From Streptomyces roseofulvus (lineage in GTDB: Bacteria; Actinomycetota; Actinomycetes; Streptomycetales; Streptomycetaceae), in NCBI RefSeq assembly GCF_039534915.1, contig NZ_BAAAWE010000001.1, forward strand, positions 6,758,001 to 6,822,000: a DNA stretch of 64,000 bases, written 5' to 3'. Both the position numbers and the translations under genes were made by a program. Positions 26,239-34,995 of the stretch are shown in pieces. The notes beneath the pieces are model-generated. The model made no database searches. It saw only the letters and a list, made by a program, of their open reading frames with translations, and was not told the origin of the DNA. Numbering within the stretch: position 1 is the first letter of the stretch; every line of letters starts with the position of its first letter.

Positions 26239-26464
26239 CGCGTACGCACCACCGAGACCGTGCCGAGCGGATCCCCTCCCGGAACCGCCGTGGCCCGCGG
26301 ATATCGTCTCCGCGCCCGCGCCACCCCCTCCGCCGAGCCCGCCTTTCGGGGTCCTTTCCGGCGGTTCAGCTTTCCTGCCCCATTCGAGACCGTCGGGAAA
26401 TATCTGGTTCCGTTCCTTCACTGCGGACATTCCTTGACGCGCCTCTCAGCAAGGAAGGTTCCGC

Positions 26465-27742
26465 ATGAACAGCGCCCACCCGACCGGCCGTCGCTCCGCA
26501 AGGGAAGACGAAGCCCCCGCCCGGCAGGAGTCCCCCGTCCGGGCGTTCGCCGACCTCGACCTGCCGGACCGGCTGCTCGCCACGCTCGCCGACCAAGGCA
26601 TCACCGTGCCGTTCCCCATCCAGGGCGCCACCCTGCCCAGCGCGCTGGCCGGCCGGGACGTCCTGGGGCGCGGCCGCACCGGATCCGGGAAGACGCTGGC
26701 CTACGGCCTCGCCCTGGTGGCCCGTACGGCGGGAACGCGGGCCCTGCCCCGGCGGCCCCGCGCCCTCGTCCTCGTCCCCACCCGTGAGCTGGCGCAGCAG
26801 GTGACCGACGCGCTCACTCCTTACGCCCGTGCCGTGGGGTCGAGGACGGCCACGATCGTCGGCGGATCGCCCCTCAGCAGGCAGACCTACGCCCTGCGGA
26901 AGGGCGCGGAGATCGTCGTCGCCACCCCCGGCCGGCTCGCGGACCTCGTCGTACGGGGCGACTGCCTGCTGGACCGGATCTGCGTCACCGTCCTGGACGA
27001 GGCGGACCAGATGACCGACATGGGGTTCGCGCCGCAGATCGCCGAACTCCTCGACCGGGTACCCGCCGGGGGCCAGCGGTTGCTCTTCTCCGCCACTCTG
27101 GACCGCAGCGTCGACCGGCTCGTGAGCCGCTACCTGTCGGACCCCGTCGTGCACGCGGTCGACCCCGCAGCCGGAGCCGTCAGCACGATGGAGCACCACG
27201 TCCTGCACGTCCACGCCGACGACAAACAGGCCACGACGGCCGAGATCGCCGGCCGCCCGGGGCGCGTGATCATGTTCCTCGGGACCAAGCACGCCGTCGA
27301 CCGGCTGACCGGGGACCTGCTGGCCCGCGGGGTGCAGGCCGCCGCGCTGCACGGGGGTAAATCCCAGCCTCAACGGACCCGCGCGCTCGCCCGGTTCAGG
27401 AGCGGACAGGTGCCGGTACTCGTCGCCACGAGCGTCGCCGCCCGCGGCATCCACGTCGACGGCCTCGACCTCGTCGTGAACGTCGATCCCCCCGCCGACC
27501 CCAAGGACTACCTGCACCGCAGCGGCCGCACCGCCAGGGCCGGGAGGCCCGGCAGCGTCGTCACTCTGGCCACGCCGAAGCAGCGCCGCGCCCTCGCCCG
27601 CCTCATGTCCGAGGCCGGCGTCCAGCCCGTGATCACCCGGTTCCGCCCCGGCGAGGCGGAACTGCACCGCATCACGGGCGCCCCGGAGCGGACGCCTCCG
27701 CCCTCGCCCTCCGCTTCGCCTTCCTCTTCCCTTTCCCCTTGA
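26465..27742 (+). CDS. DEAD-box ATP-dependent RNA helicase
   Basis: 425 aa. ATG 26465 follows AAGGAAGG. Motifs in order: Q motif (VPFPIQGATLP), I (GRTGSGKT), Ia (VPTRELAQQ), Ib (ATPGRLADL), II (VLDEADQM), III (FSATLD), IV (IMFLGTKHAVD), V (ATSVAARGIHVDGLD) and VI (YLHRSGRTARAG). A short Pro/Ser tail ends the protein. Unwinds short RNA duplexes. Family members act in ribosome assembly and cold adaptation, which fits the preceding csp. Confidence 0.96.
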   Translation: MNSAHPTGRRSAREDEAPARQESPVRAFADLDLPDRLLATLADQGITVPFPIQGATLPSALAGRDVLGRGRTGSGKTLAYGLALVARTAGTRALPRRPRALVLVPTRELAQQVTDALTPYARAVGSRTATIVGGSPLSRQTYALRKGAEIVVATPGRLADLVVRGDCLLDRICVTVLDEADQMTDMGFAPQIAELLDRVPAGGQRLLFSATLDRSVDRLVSRYLSDPVVHAVDPAAGAVSTMEHHVLHVHADDKQATTAEIAGRPGRVIMFLGTKHAVDRLTGDLLARGVQAAALHGGKSQPQRTRALARFRSGQVPVLVATSVAARGIHVDGLDLVVNVDPPADPKDYLHRSGRTARAGRPGSVVTLATPKQRRALARLMSEAGVQPVITRFRPGEAELHRITGAPERTPPPSPSASPSSSLSP

Positions 27743-27777
27743 CCTTGCCCTTCCCCTTCGTCTTCCAGGAGCCGCTC

Positions 27778-28017
27778 GTGACAGCGACGCAGACACCACC
27801 CGCTCACCCGTCCGTCTGGGCCGACATGACCGTCGAAGTCGCCCTCGCGGTCATGCACGGAGCCCGTACCGCACGCCTGATCATCCGTGACGCCGACGGA
27901 CGGCGCACCGGCGTCGTCACCCGGGCCCAGCTCACCGGATTCCGCGCCAGTTCCGCGTACACCGACCGGGTGCGCCTGCGTGAACTCGGCCCGTCGGACA
28001 CCGCGTCCCGCGCGTGA
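27778..28017 (+). CDS. Small CBS-domain-like protein
   Basis: 79 aa from GTG 27778 with AGGAG 6 nt upstream. VWADMTVEVALAVMHGARTA, then RLIIRDADGRRTGVVTRAQL is a single CBS-type module (helix, strand, DADGRRTGVVTR). Single CBS modules usually dimerise to bind adenosyl ligands. It follows the helicase by 35 nt, probably in the same transcript. Confidence 0.75.
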   Translation: MTATQTPPAHPSVWADMTVEVALAVMHGARTARLIIRDADGRRTGVVTRAQLTGFRASSAYTDRVRLRELGPSDTASRA

Positions 28018-28066
28018 CCGCCCGCCTCGCCCACCCGCTCCCCTTCCCTTGCCCCTGTGAGGTCCC

Positions 28067-28378
28067 ATGCGCTGCGTGATCGCCCGTTACCCGTTCGAGC
28101 TGACGATGAGCGGTGTCCTGGAGGCGATGAAGGGCGTCACGCCCGAGCCCGTCACCGGCGCGTTCGTGAGGATCGGACGCCGTGTCTACCCCGCTATGCA
28201 GGTCGGCGCGGTCGTCACCCGACAGGACCGCCGCGACTTCGGAGCCGGCGAGGTCCTGCGCGCCATGACCCGCCTCGGCTTCACGTGCGGCACCGGCACG
28301 ACCGTCTCCCGCTCGGCTACGGCAGCCGGACCGGTCCAGCAGGCATCGGCCCTCCTGGGCACGCCGCCCGCGGCCTGA
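28067..28378 (+). CDS. Hypothetical protein in csp/helicase cluster
   Basis: 103 aa from ATG 28067 (GAGG 4-5 nt upstream). Sequence MRCVIARYPFELTMSGVLEA, RIGRRVYPAMQVGAVVTRQD, MTRLGFTCGTGTTVS. I recognise the type from similar Streptomyces cold-shock/helicase neighbourhoods but know no function. No membrane segment. Probably the last gene of the operon. Confidence 0.7.
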   Translation: MRCVIARYPFELTMSGVLEAMKGVTPEPVTGAFVRIGRRVYPAMQVGAVVTRQDRRDFGAGEVLRAMTRLGFTCGTGTTVSRSATAAGPVQQASALLGTPPAA

Positions 28379-29206
28379 CGGCCGCTTCCGCCCGTCGATT
28401 CCCCTCGTCGATCCCTCCGCCCGCCAGGAGTGCCAGCACCGGTGTTCCTGGCGGGCGGCGTGACGCTCGGTGAACGGACCAGACCACCGGCCCGCACACC
28501 GGAAGGTGCGCCGGCCCCGCGCATCGACCGGCGGGCGAACCACCGCTCCGGCGCCCCGCGCTCAGTGGAGGACCGAGTACTGCGACTCCAGCACAGCCGC
28601 GGGGCAGGACCTGAACCCGCCGGCGGTAGTGGCCGCGCTCTCCCCAGGTCGACGGCGCCCGGCCGTGCTCGCTGCGACCGACACCGACTGAGTCGGCGGC
28701 TGTTCGTGCGTCGAGGAGCCGGGCCGAGTGAGCTGGGCGAGCCCTGCCGGGATCAGCGGTTCGACCATGGGGTGGTCGTGCGGCACGGCCAGGGGTACAC
28801 CCTGCGCGTTGCCGCGGTCCCGGCCGTGCACCGCCGGCTCCTCGCGCTCTGCCAACCGCTCGACGGTATCCAGGCACCCCGGCGATCCCGGCCCAGCGCA
28901 AGGCCCGCCGTGAGTACGAGAACCGCGTCAGAACCCTCGTCTGAGGTTCCCCACGCCGGATGTCGACGCCCCGCCGTATGCTCCGCCTGCCGCAGAACAG
29001 CACCCAGGATGGGCCCTCCATGAACAGTCACGATGGACGACGCCGAGCGCGTGGATGGCTGCGAGGGCCTGGGCGGTGCCTGCGGCCAAGGCGAGCAGAG
29101 GGGAGCCGGCGAGGGGGCCGTGCGCCGCGAGGTGCCGGTCGAGGGTGAGGCCGGGAGCGGGAGCGCCGCGGCCACCGTCGAGCGGATCCTTCGCGGACGC
29201 GGAGGG
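28379..29206. other. 828-bp region without a confident gene
   Basis: Several frames stay open because of high GC, but none has a good ribosome binding site or known family. A plus-strand stretch around 28770-28880 (VVVRHGQGYTLRVAAVPAVH) reads like a protein fragment, so decayed coding DNA is possible. Confidence 0.4.
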
Positions 29207-30241
29207 TCATGGGTCCCGGAGACCGCCGGGTGGGGCCGGCCGGCTCTCGGAGGGCTCGGGCGGGGGTTCGGCGGGCGGACCCGGCGAGGGCTCGCCCGCC
29301 GCGAGGTGCTCCAGCACCTCCGCCAGTTCCTCGCAGGCGCGGCGCACCGAACGGCGGGTCGCACGCTGCTCGGTGATGACGGAGGCGAGGAGCAGGGCGG
29401 TCAGGGCGGCGGAACCGTTGAACGTCTGGAGCTTGACCATGATCTCGACGTCCGACAGGTGGAAGAACGCGCCCCGGTCGGAGGTCGCCTCGAAGGTGGC
29501 GAATACGGACGCGAAGAGCGCGCACAGCACACTGCCGGCGAGCTGGAAGCGGAGCGCCGCCCAGACCAGCAGGGGGAAGACGAGGAAGAGCAGGCTCATC
29601 GGGCTGAGCACGGCCACGGGGACGACGACCAGGGTCGTCAGCCCCAGAAAGGCCGCCTCCTTCCAGCGCCGTATCCGGAACCGTCCGGTGGTCCCCGCGA
29701 GTACGAGCAGGAGCGGAGCGACGAGCAGAACCCCCATCGTGTCGCCCGCCCACCAGGCCAGCCACACGGCCCAGAACTCGCTCCTGTCCAGGGAGCCCGT
29801 CACGACCTGCAGTCCGACCCCCGCGGTCGCACTGATCAGCATGGCGCCGAACCCCCCGAGGAAGATCAGCGCGAGTCCGTCGCGCAGCCGGGCCATGTCG
29901 AGCCGGAAGCCGACCCGTCTGAGCAGCAGGAAGGCACAGAGCGGCGCGACGGTGCTGCTCGCCACGGTGACCGCTGTGGTGGGCCCAGGGGTGGTGAGGG
30001 AGGCGATGACGAGGAAGGAGCCGAGCGCGATCCCGGGCCAGACCCGCGCGCCGAACAGCAGCAGGGCGGCGACGGCGACGCCGGTGGGGGGCCAGATGGG
30101 GGTGGCCACCACGTCTCCGACGACGAGGCGGCCCAGCAGGCCGAGGCGTCCGGCCGCGTAGTAGCAGGCCGCCACGGCCAGCGAAATCAGCGCCGCTTCG
30201 GTCAGGGGCCGGAACTGCCGATTAACGAACACGCCAGCCAT
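29207..30241 (-). CDS. MASE1-domain integral membrane sensor protein
   Basis: 344 aa from ATG 30241 (weak ribosome binding site). Eight or so transmembrane helices cover residues 12-300. VVATPIWPPTGVAVAALLLF is the MASE1 signature (WPPTG), with WAVWLAWWAGDTMGVLLVAP further on. The C-terminus is a short helix (EELAEVLEHLAAG) and Pro-rich tail, with no attached output domain. In many Streptomyces the MASE1 domain is fused to a SpoIIE phosphatase. Here a separate SpoIIE gene lies 249 bp upstream on the same strand. Confidence 0.88.
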   Translation of the reverse strand: MAGVFVNRQFRPLTEAALISLAVAACYYAAGRLGLLGRLVVGDVVATPIWPPTGVAVAALLLFGARVWPGIALGSFLVIASLTTPGPTTAVTVASSTVAPLCAFLLLRRVGFRLDMARLRDGLALIFLGGFGAMLISATAGVGLQVVTGSLDRSEFWAVWLAWWAGDTMGVLLVAPLLLVLAGTTGRFRIRRWKEAAFLGLTTLVVVPVAVLSPMSLLFLVFPLLVWAALRFQLAGSVLCALFASVFATFEATSDRGAFFHLSDVEIMVKLQTFNGSAALTALLLASVITEQRATRRSVRRACEELAEVLEHLAAGEPSPGPPAEPPPEPSESRPAPPGGLRDP

Positions 30242-30300
30242 GAGACACCGGCCGGGCCGTCACGGCCGGGTAAGGACGCCTGCGTGTCGGGCGCCGCCGC

Positions 30301-30480
30301 ACGGCACGGGTCCGTAAGGCACGGGTCCGTACGGCACGGGTCCGCACGGCTGGTGGAGTCACGACCGGTCCGAGGGCCGGCCCCGAACCGGGAGGGGACC
30401 CGGGACGTGCCGGCCCGGGACGTGCCGGCCCGGGACGTGCCGGCCCGGGGCGGGCCGGCCCGGGGCGGGCTGACCCCGGG
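30301..30480. repeat. Two blocks of 15-bp tandem repeats
   Basis: Block one, three units of GGCACGGGTCCGTA-type (30301-30346). Block two, three units of GGGACGTGCCGGCCC (30402-30446) followed by two diverged GGGCGGGC units. All have a 15-bp period. They fill the gap between the MASE1 and SpoIIE genes. Confidence 0.9.
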
Positions 30481-30490
30481 GCGGGCCCCT

Positions 30491-31333
30491 TCACCCCTCG
30501 ACCGTCGGCAGGGCGGGACCGCCGTCGTGGCCGACGACCAGGACGGCTGCGTCGTCCTCGTGCCCCACCGTGGCCGCCAGCTTCATGACGGCGGTGGCGA
30601 GCGCGTCGACGTCCAGCCCGGCGACGGCGGTGATCCCGGCGAGCCTCGTCACGCGGTCCAGACCCTCGTCGATGTGGAGCGAGGGTCCCTCCACCACCCC
30701 GTCGGTCAGGAGGACGAAGACACCGTCGGCGGTGAGCCGGTGGCGCGTCGCCTGGTAGTCGACGCCGCGGAGCACACCGAGCGGAGGCCCGCCCTCGCTG
30801 TCGTCGATGCCGGAGTGGCCGTCGCTGGTGGCCCAGATGTAGGGGATGTGACCGGCCCGGGCGCACTCCAGGGTGCCGGCAGCGGGGTCGAGCCGCAGGA
30901 AGGTGCAGGTGGCGAAGAGGTCGGCGCCCAGAGAGACCAGCAGGTCGTTGGTGCGACCGAGCAGCTCTCCCGGTTCTCCGCTGACCGAGGCCAGCGCGCG
31001 CAGTGCCACGCGGACCTGTCCCATGAAGGCGGCAGCCTCGATGTTGTGCCCTTGCACGTCACCGATGGACATGCCGATCTGCCCGCCGGGCAGGGAGAAG
31101 GCGTCGTACCAGTCACCGCCGACGTTGAGCCCGTGGTTGGCGGGCTCGTAGCGGACGGCCAGCCGGGCACCCGGAAAACTGGGCAGGTCCGAGGGCAGCA
31201 TGCCGCGCTGCAGGGCCACGGCGAGCTCGACACGGGAACGCTGGGTCTCGGCCAGCTCCCGGGCCTTGGCGGTCAGCGACCCGAGCCGGACCAGAAGATC
31301 CTCGCTGCTGTCGGCCGGCCGTCTGCGGAACAT
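30491..31333 (-). CDS. PP2C-type serine phosphatase (RsbU/SpoIIE domain)
   Basis: 280 aa. ATG 31333 follows GGAGTGATCG. A short N-terminal helix (TAKARELAETQRSRVELAVA) leads into the SpoIIE domain: LQRGMLPSDLPSFPGARLAV, then metal-binding VGGDWYDAFSLPGG and IGDVQGHNIEAA, GHIPYIWATSDG, LLTDGVVEG and GHEDDAAVLVV. The aspartates for two metals are present (GDWYD, GDVQGH, EDDAA). It would dephosphorylate an anti-sigma antagonist. There is no sensor domain of its own, so the MASE1 protein downstream may supply input. Confidence 0.9.
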   Translation of the reverse strand: MFRRRPADSSEDLLVRLGSLTAKARELAETQRSRVELAVALQRGMLPSDLPSFPGARLAVRYEPANHGLNVGGDWYDAFSLPGGQIGMSIGDVQGHNIEAAAFMGQVRVALRALASVSGEPGELLGRTNDLLVSLGADLFATCTFLRLDPAAGTLECARAGHIPYIWATSDGHSGIDDSEGGPPLGVLRGVDYQATRHRLTADGVFVLLTDGVVEGPSLHIDEGLDRVTRLAGITAVAGLDVDALATAVMKLAATVGHEDDAAVLVVGHDGGPALPTVEG

Positions 31334-32013
31334 CGATCACTCCGACGTCACGACAATCCTCGTATCACTCCGTCCCGTCTCCAGCATGCGGGACCCCACG
31401 GGAAACACTTCGGTACGGACAGGTCCTTCCCTACTCTGCCCGGAGGGCACGAGGCCCGCATCTCATCGCTCCGCGCTCCGGCCCGGAGGCACCGCCGGGA
31501 GATCGGGGCCCGGTTCCGGGCGGCCCCTCACGGATCCGGAGGAAAGCCCCGGCGGACAGGCACATGGCTCCCTCCTGGCGGGGCGTCCAGGCAGGGCTGT
31601 CTCCGTCACCTTCGAAGCGGAGCCTTGGTGGGCGCCACCGAACCTCCGCGGCCATGTCAGGAGTCATGTTCGCGGCTCCGGAAACAGGTCCAGCGACGGT
31701 TCCTGCCCGAACCCGATCCCGGCCTGGATGGTCTTGACCGATGGCTGCAGCGAGTACCCCGCCTGCGGCAACCGGCGGCAGTGCCCCCGCCGGCCGTGGC
31801 GCATGCCCGGGTCGTGGGGCTGCACACGGCGAGATGTAGTCCGAGACGGCCGCGTCGGCGTCCGCGTCGGCGACCGTCCGCCACTCGCGGTCACTCCAGC
31901 TCGGGCCGGTGCTGGAGTGGCCCTGCGCGGTGATCGTTCCCCTGTCTGCTGGGTGCAGGTGGCGCCTGCCGTGGAGGACGTGGCCTTCGGCAGGCAGCAC
32001 GGGGCGGAGGGGG
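31334..32013. other. 680-bp region, probably decayed coding DNA
   Basis: No intact gene. Minus-strand frames contain stretches such as SSTGPSWSDREWRTVADADA and LQPSVKTIQAGIGFGQEPSL in different frames, suggesting the remains of one or more genes that I cannot name. Confidence 0.4.
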
Positions 32014-32833
32014 TCAGGCCCAGTGCTGGCGTGCGTGGTAGAGGTTGCGGTCGTTTCCCGAGCCTACGGTGAACGTGTGGAGGAGGTTGTCGCGGTCGGC
32101 GATCGGCACGGGGACGTCGATGCCTCCCCCGAGGGAGTCAGCCGGTCGTCCTGCCCGGGTGCGGCCGTGGGCCGGCCGATGAGCGCGCCGCCGAGGCTGA
32201 CCGCGCTCTGGAAGGACTGGTGGTCGTCGCTCTCTCCGGCCCGCGTGGCCGCGCCTCGCTGCCGCGGTAGAAGATCTGCACCCGGCCGGCGGCATCGGTC
32301 ACCGCCGCCGGCCGGGAGGTCACGCCGGTGCTCCGCGAAACGTAGTCGTCGAAGCTGGTGGAGTCCTCCGACTTCTGCTGGATGGTGTACGGGGTGCCGG
32401 AGGCCCCCTTGACGGCCACGACCAGGTGCCCCGAACCGTCCAGGGCGGGGGAGGGCGTGGCCTGGATCTGGCCGCCCGGGGAGCTCGGCTGCGCGTACTC
32501 CTCGTACCGCAGGTCTGTGCTGCGGGTGTGGCGCAGGCGCTGTCGCTGCCGGGGAAGAAGACGTGGAGGCGGCCGTCGGTGCCCGGCGCGGCGGCCGGGT
32601 CCCCACCGATGTCGGTGGCCAGGGTGCGGGCCGCACCGTAGGTACTGTTGATCTTGTCCTGGGCGATGACCTTCAGGTCGTTGCCCGGGGTGCGGTAGAA
32701 GACGCGTACCGTGCCGTCCTTGCCGCGGATCGCGGCGGGCACGCTGTGTCGCCGGCGTCTGGGTGCCGCTGCGCCGTGGCCGGGGAGGTCTGAGGTGCGG
32801 GCGCGTGGGCGGCGTCAGGGGACCGATCCATCG
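32014..32833 (-). pseudogene. Frameshifted beta-propeller/lectin-like protein remnant
   Basis: A protein can be followed only across frames. PQTSPATAQRHPDAGD is followed, after a shift near 32745, by GTVRVFYRTPGNDLKVIAQD and DGRLHVFFPGSDS. A shift near 32530 leads to VAVKGASGTPYTIQQKSEDS and TDAAGRVQIFYRG, and another near 32260 to GGGIDVPVPIADRDNLLHTF, then stop. Repeated VFYR/VFF/IFYR blade-like units resemble PLL-type or sialidase-like propeller proteins. The exact family is uncertain. Confidence 0.65.
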
Positions 32834-32856
32834 TGCGGCGGCACGGGCTCGCGGTG

Positions 32857-32898
32857 GGTGAGGGCCGCTTCCTCGGGGCGTGGGAAGCGGCCCTCACC
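32857..32898 (-). terminator. Terminator of the ThiF-GNAT operon
   Basis: GGTGAGGGCCGCTTCC and its perfect complement (32883-32898) form a 16-bp stem with a 10-nt loop, 30 nt past the GNAT stop. Confidence 0.85.
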
Positions 32899-32927
32899 GC
32901 GGCGCCGGAGCCCGCCGGCGGAGGGGT

Positions 32928-33581
32928 TCACCGGCCGGTGGTCGCATACGCGGACCGTGCCGGTGCGCCCGAGGCGCCGGCGGGGGAGGGGAAAGCGGTG
33001 CCGTGGAGGATGGCCCGTTCGGCGGGGGTGATCCGGCGGGTCCAGGTCGGCGCGAGCGCCGCGTACGTGGTGACGTCGTGCCACCGGCCCTGGGTGTGGA
33101 ACAACTCCCGCAGCGTGGCCTCGGGCTGCAGCCCGGCCGCCAGCATCACCTCGCGCATCCGGAGGTGGTCCGCGCGGTGCCCGGCCCAGATGCGGTGCAG
33201 CCCCAAGTGCCCGAACCCATAGGCCATCAGGAGCCGCCCCGCTTCGTGCGCGTGTCCCCGCACGGGTGCGTCGGGGAGCAGGACCAGGCTGGTGAGCATG
33301 GCGTTGCGCCCGTAGTCCTCGATGAGCAGGCCCATGGTGCCGACCATGACGTCCTGGCCGGGCGGACAGACGGCCAGGGTGTGCTTGCGCCGCGGATGGG
33401 TGTAGGGCTGGGCGAGGTGCTGGGCGAACGCGTCCTGGGCCTCGCGGGCGTCCATGCGGTCGACGCCGAGGTAGCGGGTGAGCAGAGGGTGGGTGTGGAT
33501 GCGTTCGAAGGGCGCCAGGTCGGTGGCCCGCAGCTCGCGCAACCACAGGTGCTCGCCGTGGAGTTCGGGGAGGTGGCTCAC
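32928..33581 (-). CDS. GNAT-family acetyltransferase
   Basis: 217 aa from GTG 33581, overlapping the ThiF stop in GTGA. RimJ/RimL-like GNAT fold: GEHLWLRELRATDLAPFERI at the start, VMVGTMGLLIEDYGRNAML in the core, APVRGHAHEAGRLLMAYGFG at the acetyl-CoA loop and GLHRIWAGHRADHLRMREVM thereafter. Tight coupling with the E1-like enzyme suggests that they act on the same substrate, possibly an amino acid or peptide. That is inference. Confidence 0.85.
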   Translation of the reverse strand: MSHLPELHGEHLWLRELRATDLAPFERIHTHPLLTRYLGVDRMDAREAQDAFAQHLAQPYTHPRRKHTLAVCPPGQDVMVGTMGLLIEDYGRNAMLTSLVLLPDAPVRGHAHEAGRLLMAYGFGHLGLHRIWAGHRADHLRMREVMLAAGLQPEATLRELFHTQGRWHDVTTYAALAPTWTRRITPAERAILHGTAFPSPAGASGAPARSAYATTGR

Positions 33582-34747
33582 CGGGCCGCTCCCACCGGGA
33601 CACGCTCGGTCTCGACGGCACCGATGATCTCTTCGAGGTCCGTGTAGTAGCGGCCCGAGGCCACGGGCTCGCCGAGCAGGATGCGGCGCGCGGTGTCGGT
33701 GACCAGGGCGCCGCCCAGCATCACCCCGCTGGCCAGCTGCGGCCAGCTGGACAGGGAGTGCCCGATCCGGCCGAGAGCGTCCTTCATGGCGGGACTGAGC
33801 CGGCTCTCGTCGCAGATGCGCAGCAGGTAGTCCAGGGCGTCCGCCGGTGCGAGACGCCGTACGTCCTCGGCACTCAGGTCGCCGCCGCGGCCGTGGAACA
33901 GAGGCCGGTCCGGCTCCAGGTCGAAGCGCTCGACGTCCAGCAGCCCGCGGTCGTTGGTGTCCATCAGGACGGGGATGCCGTGCCGCCGTGCGTGCTCGCG
34001 GGCGGCGGTCTTCACCCAGGGGGTGTCGCATTCCTCGATCACGAGGTCGAGCGGACGGTCCGCGGCGCCGAAGAAGGCGTCGATGGTGTCCTCGGTGAGC
34101 CCGTCCTGCCACAGCTCGATGTCGAGGTAGGGGTCGAGCTCGTACATGTGCCGTGCGCACAGCACCGTCTTGGGCAGGCCCACGTCGTGGACGCCGGCCC
34201 GCAACCGGTTGAGGTTGCTGAGTCCGAGCGTGTCGAAGTCGGCCAGACGGAACGATCCTGCGACGCCCTCCATGGCACATGTGATCGCCGCGCTGCTGCC
34301 CACCGACAGGCCGATCACCCCGATCCGCCGCGCCAGCAGCCGCCGTTGCTCCGCCGTGGTGATCTTGTCCCGGTTGCGGTCGGTACGCACCCGCCGGAAC
34401 TCCTCACGGGGCAGGACGTGGACGAGGCGCCCGGACCAGGGGTACCACGCCCATGTTCCGTAACGGCTGAGTTCGACGCCCTCGGTCGCCTCTGCCACAG
34501 CCTCCGCCAGCCGGCGTCCCGCCAGGGCGTCGTGAGGGCGTTCGCAGCGCACCAGTTCGGCGAGTTGCTCGTCGATGCGGTCGTGCCGCTCGCGGACGCG
34601 GCCGGAGGCGAGCAGGGCGTCGAGGACGGCCCGGTCGTCCTCCGACGCGGGGCGTAGCAGGGTGGGCCGGACAGGGACCTCCCGTCCCTGGGGTGTCGGC
34701 ATGAGGTCGTGCGGGTCACCCGGATTCTCGGGAAGCGAATTGATCAC
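33578..34747 (-). CDS. ThiF/E1-like adenylyltransferase
   Basis: 389 aa from GTG 34747, with no clear ribosome binding site. ATG at the MPTPQG position is an alternative. The ThiF Rossmann core spans about residues 135-290: RIGVIGLSVGSSAAITCAME (nucleotide loop), RLADFDTLGLSNLNRLRAGV (the DxDxxxxSNLNR adenylation motif) and VIEECDTPWVKTAAREHARR. CxxC zinc pairs of classical ThiF/MoeB are absent. It resembles the ThiF half of mycobacterial Rv1355c-like proteins as I remember them. Adenylates a carboxylate. No ubiquitin-like partner is nearby. Confidence 0.85.
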   Translation of the reverse strand: MINSLPENPGDPHDLMPTPQGREVPVRPTLLRPASEDDRAVLDALLASGRVRERHDRIDEQLAELVRCERPHDALAGRRLAEAVAEATEGVELSRYGTWAWYPWSGRLVHVLPREEFRRVRTDRNRDKITTAEQRRLLARRIGVIGLSVGSSAAITCAMEGVAGSFRLADFDTLGLSNLNRLRAGVHDVGLPKTVLCARHMYELDPYLDIELWQDGLTEDTIDAFFGAADRPLDLVIEECDTPWVKTAAREHARRHGIPVLMDTNDRGLLDVERFDLEPDRPLFHGRGGDLSAEDVRRLAPADALDYLLRICDESRLSPAMKDALGRIGHSLSSWPQLASGVMLGGALVTDTARRILLGEPVASGRYYTDLEEIIGAVETERVPVGAAR

Positions 34748-34995
34748 GAGGCCGGAAGCTACCAGCGTGCGATCTTGGAATCCCGCGGCGCGAGGGGGCG
34801 TACGTAGTCGAATTCGTGCGCGGGGTATTCACCACCTCACGCCCCCCTTTGTCGACGCGCTCCCGAAGGCGACTTCGGCCAGGCGGCACAACGGATTTCA
34901 CCACTCCGCACCGGCGGCGGCGAAAGTCATACGGGCGCGGCGAACGGGTGACCGTCAAGGGAAGTCATCTCGTACGATCGCGCCGCGCCCGCGCC

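Noticed and set aside
28562..28855. 97-aa minus-strand frame in the gap after the cold-shock cluster
   Set aside because: No ribosome binding site, no recognisable fold, and composition fits a shadow frame.
30301..30480. CRISPR array, because of regular repeats
   Set aside because: The units are contiguous 15-bp tandem repeats without spacers and no cas genes are near. No CRISPR was seen elsewhere in the window.
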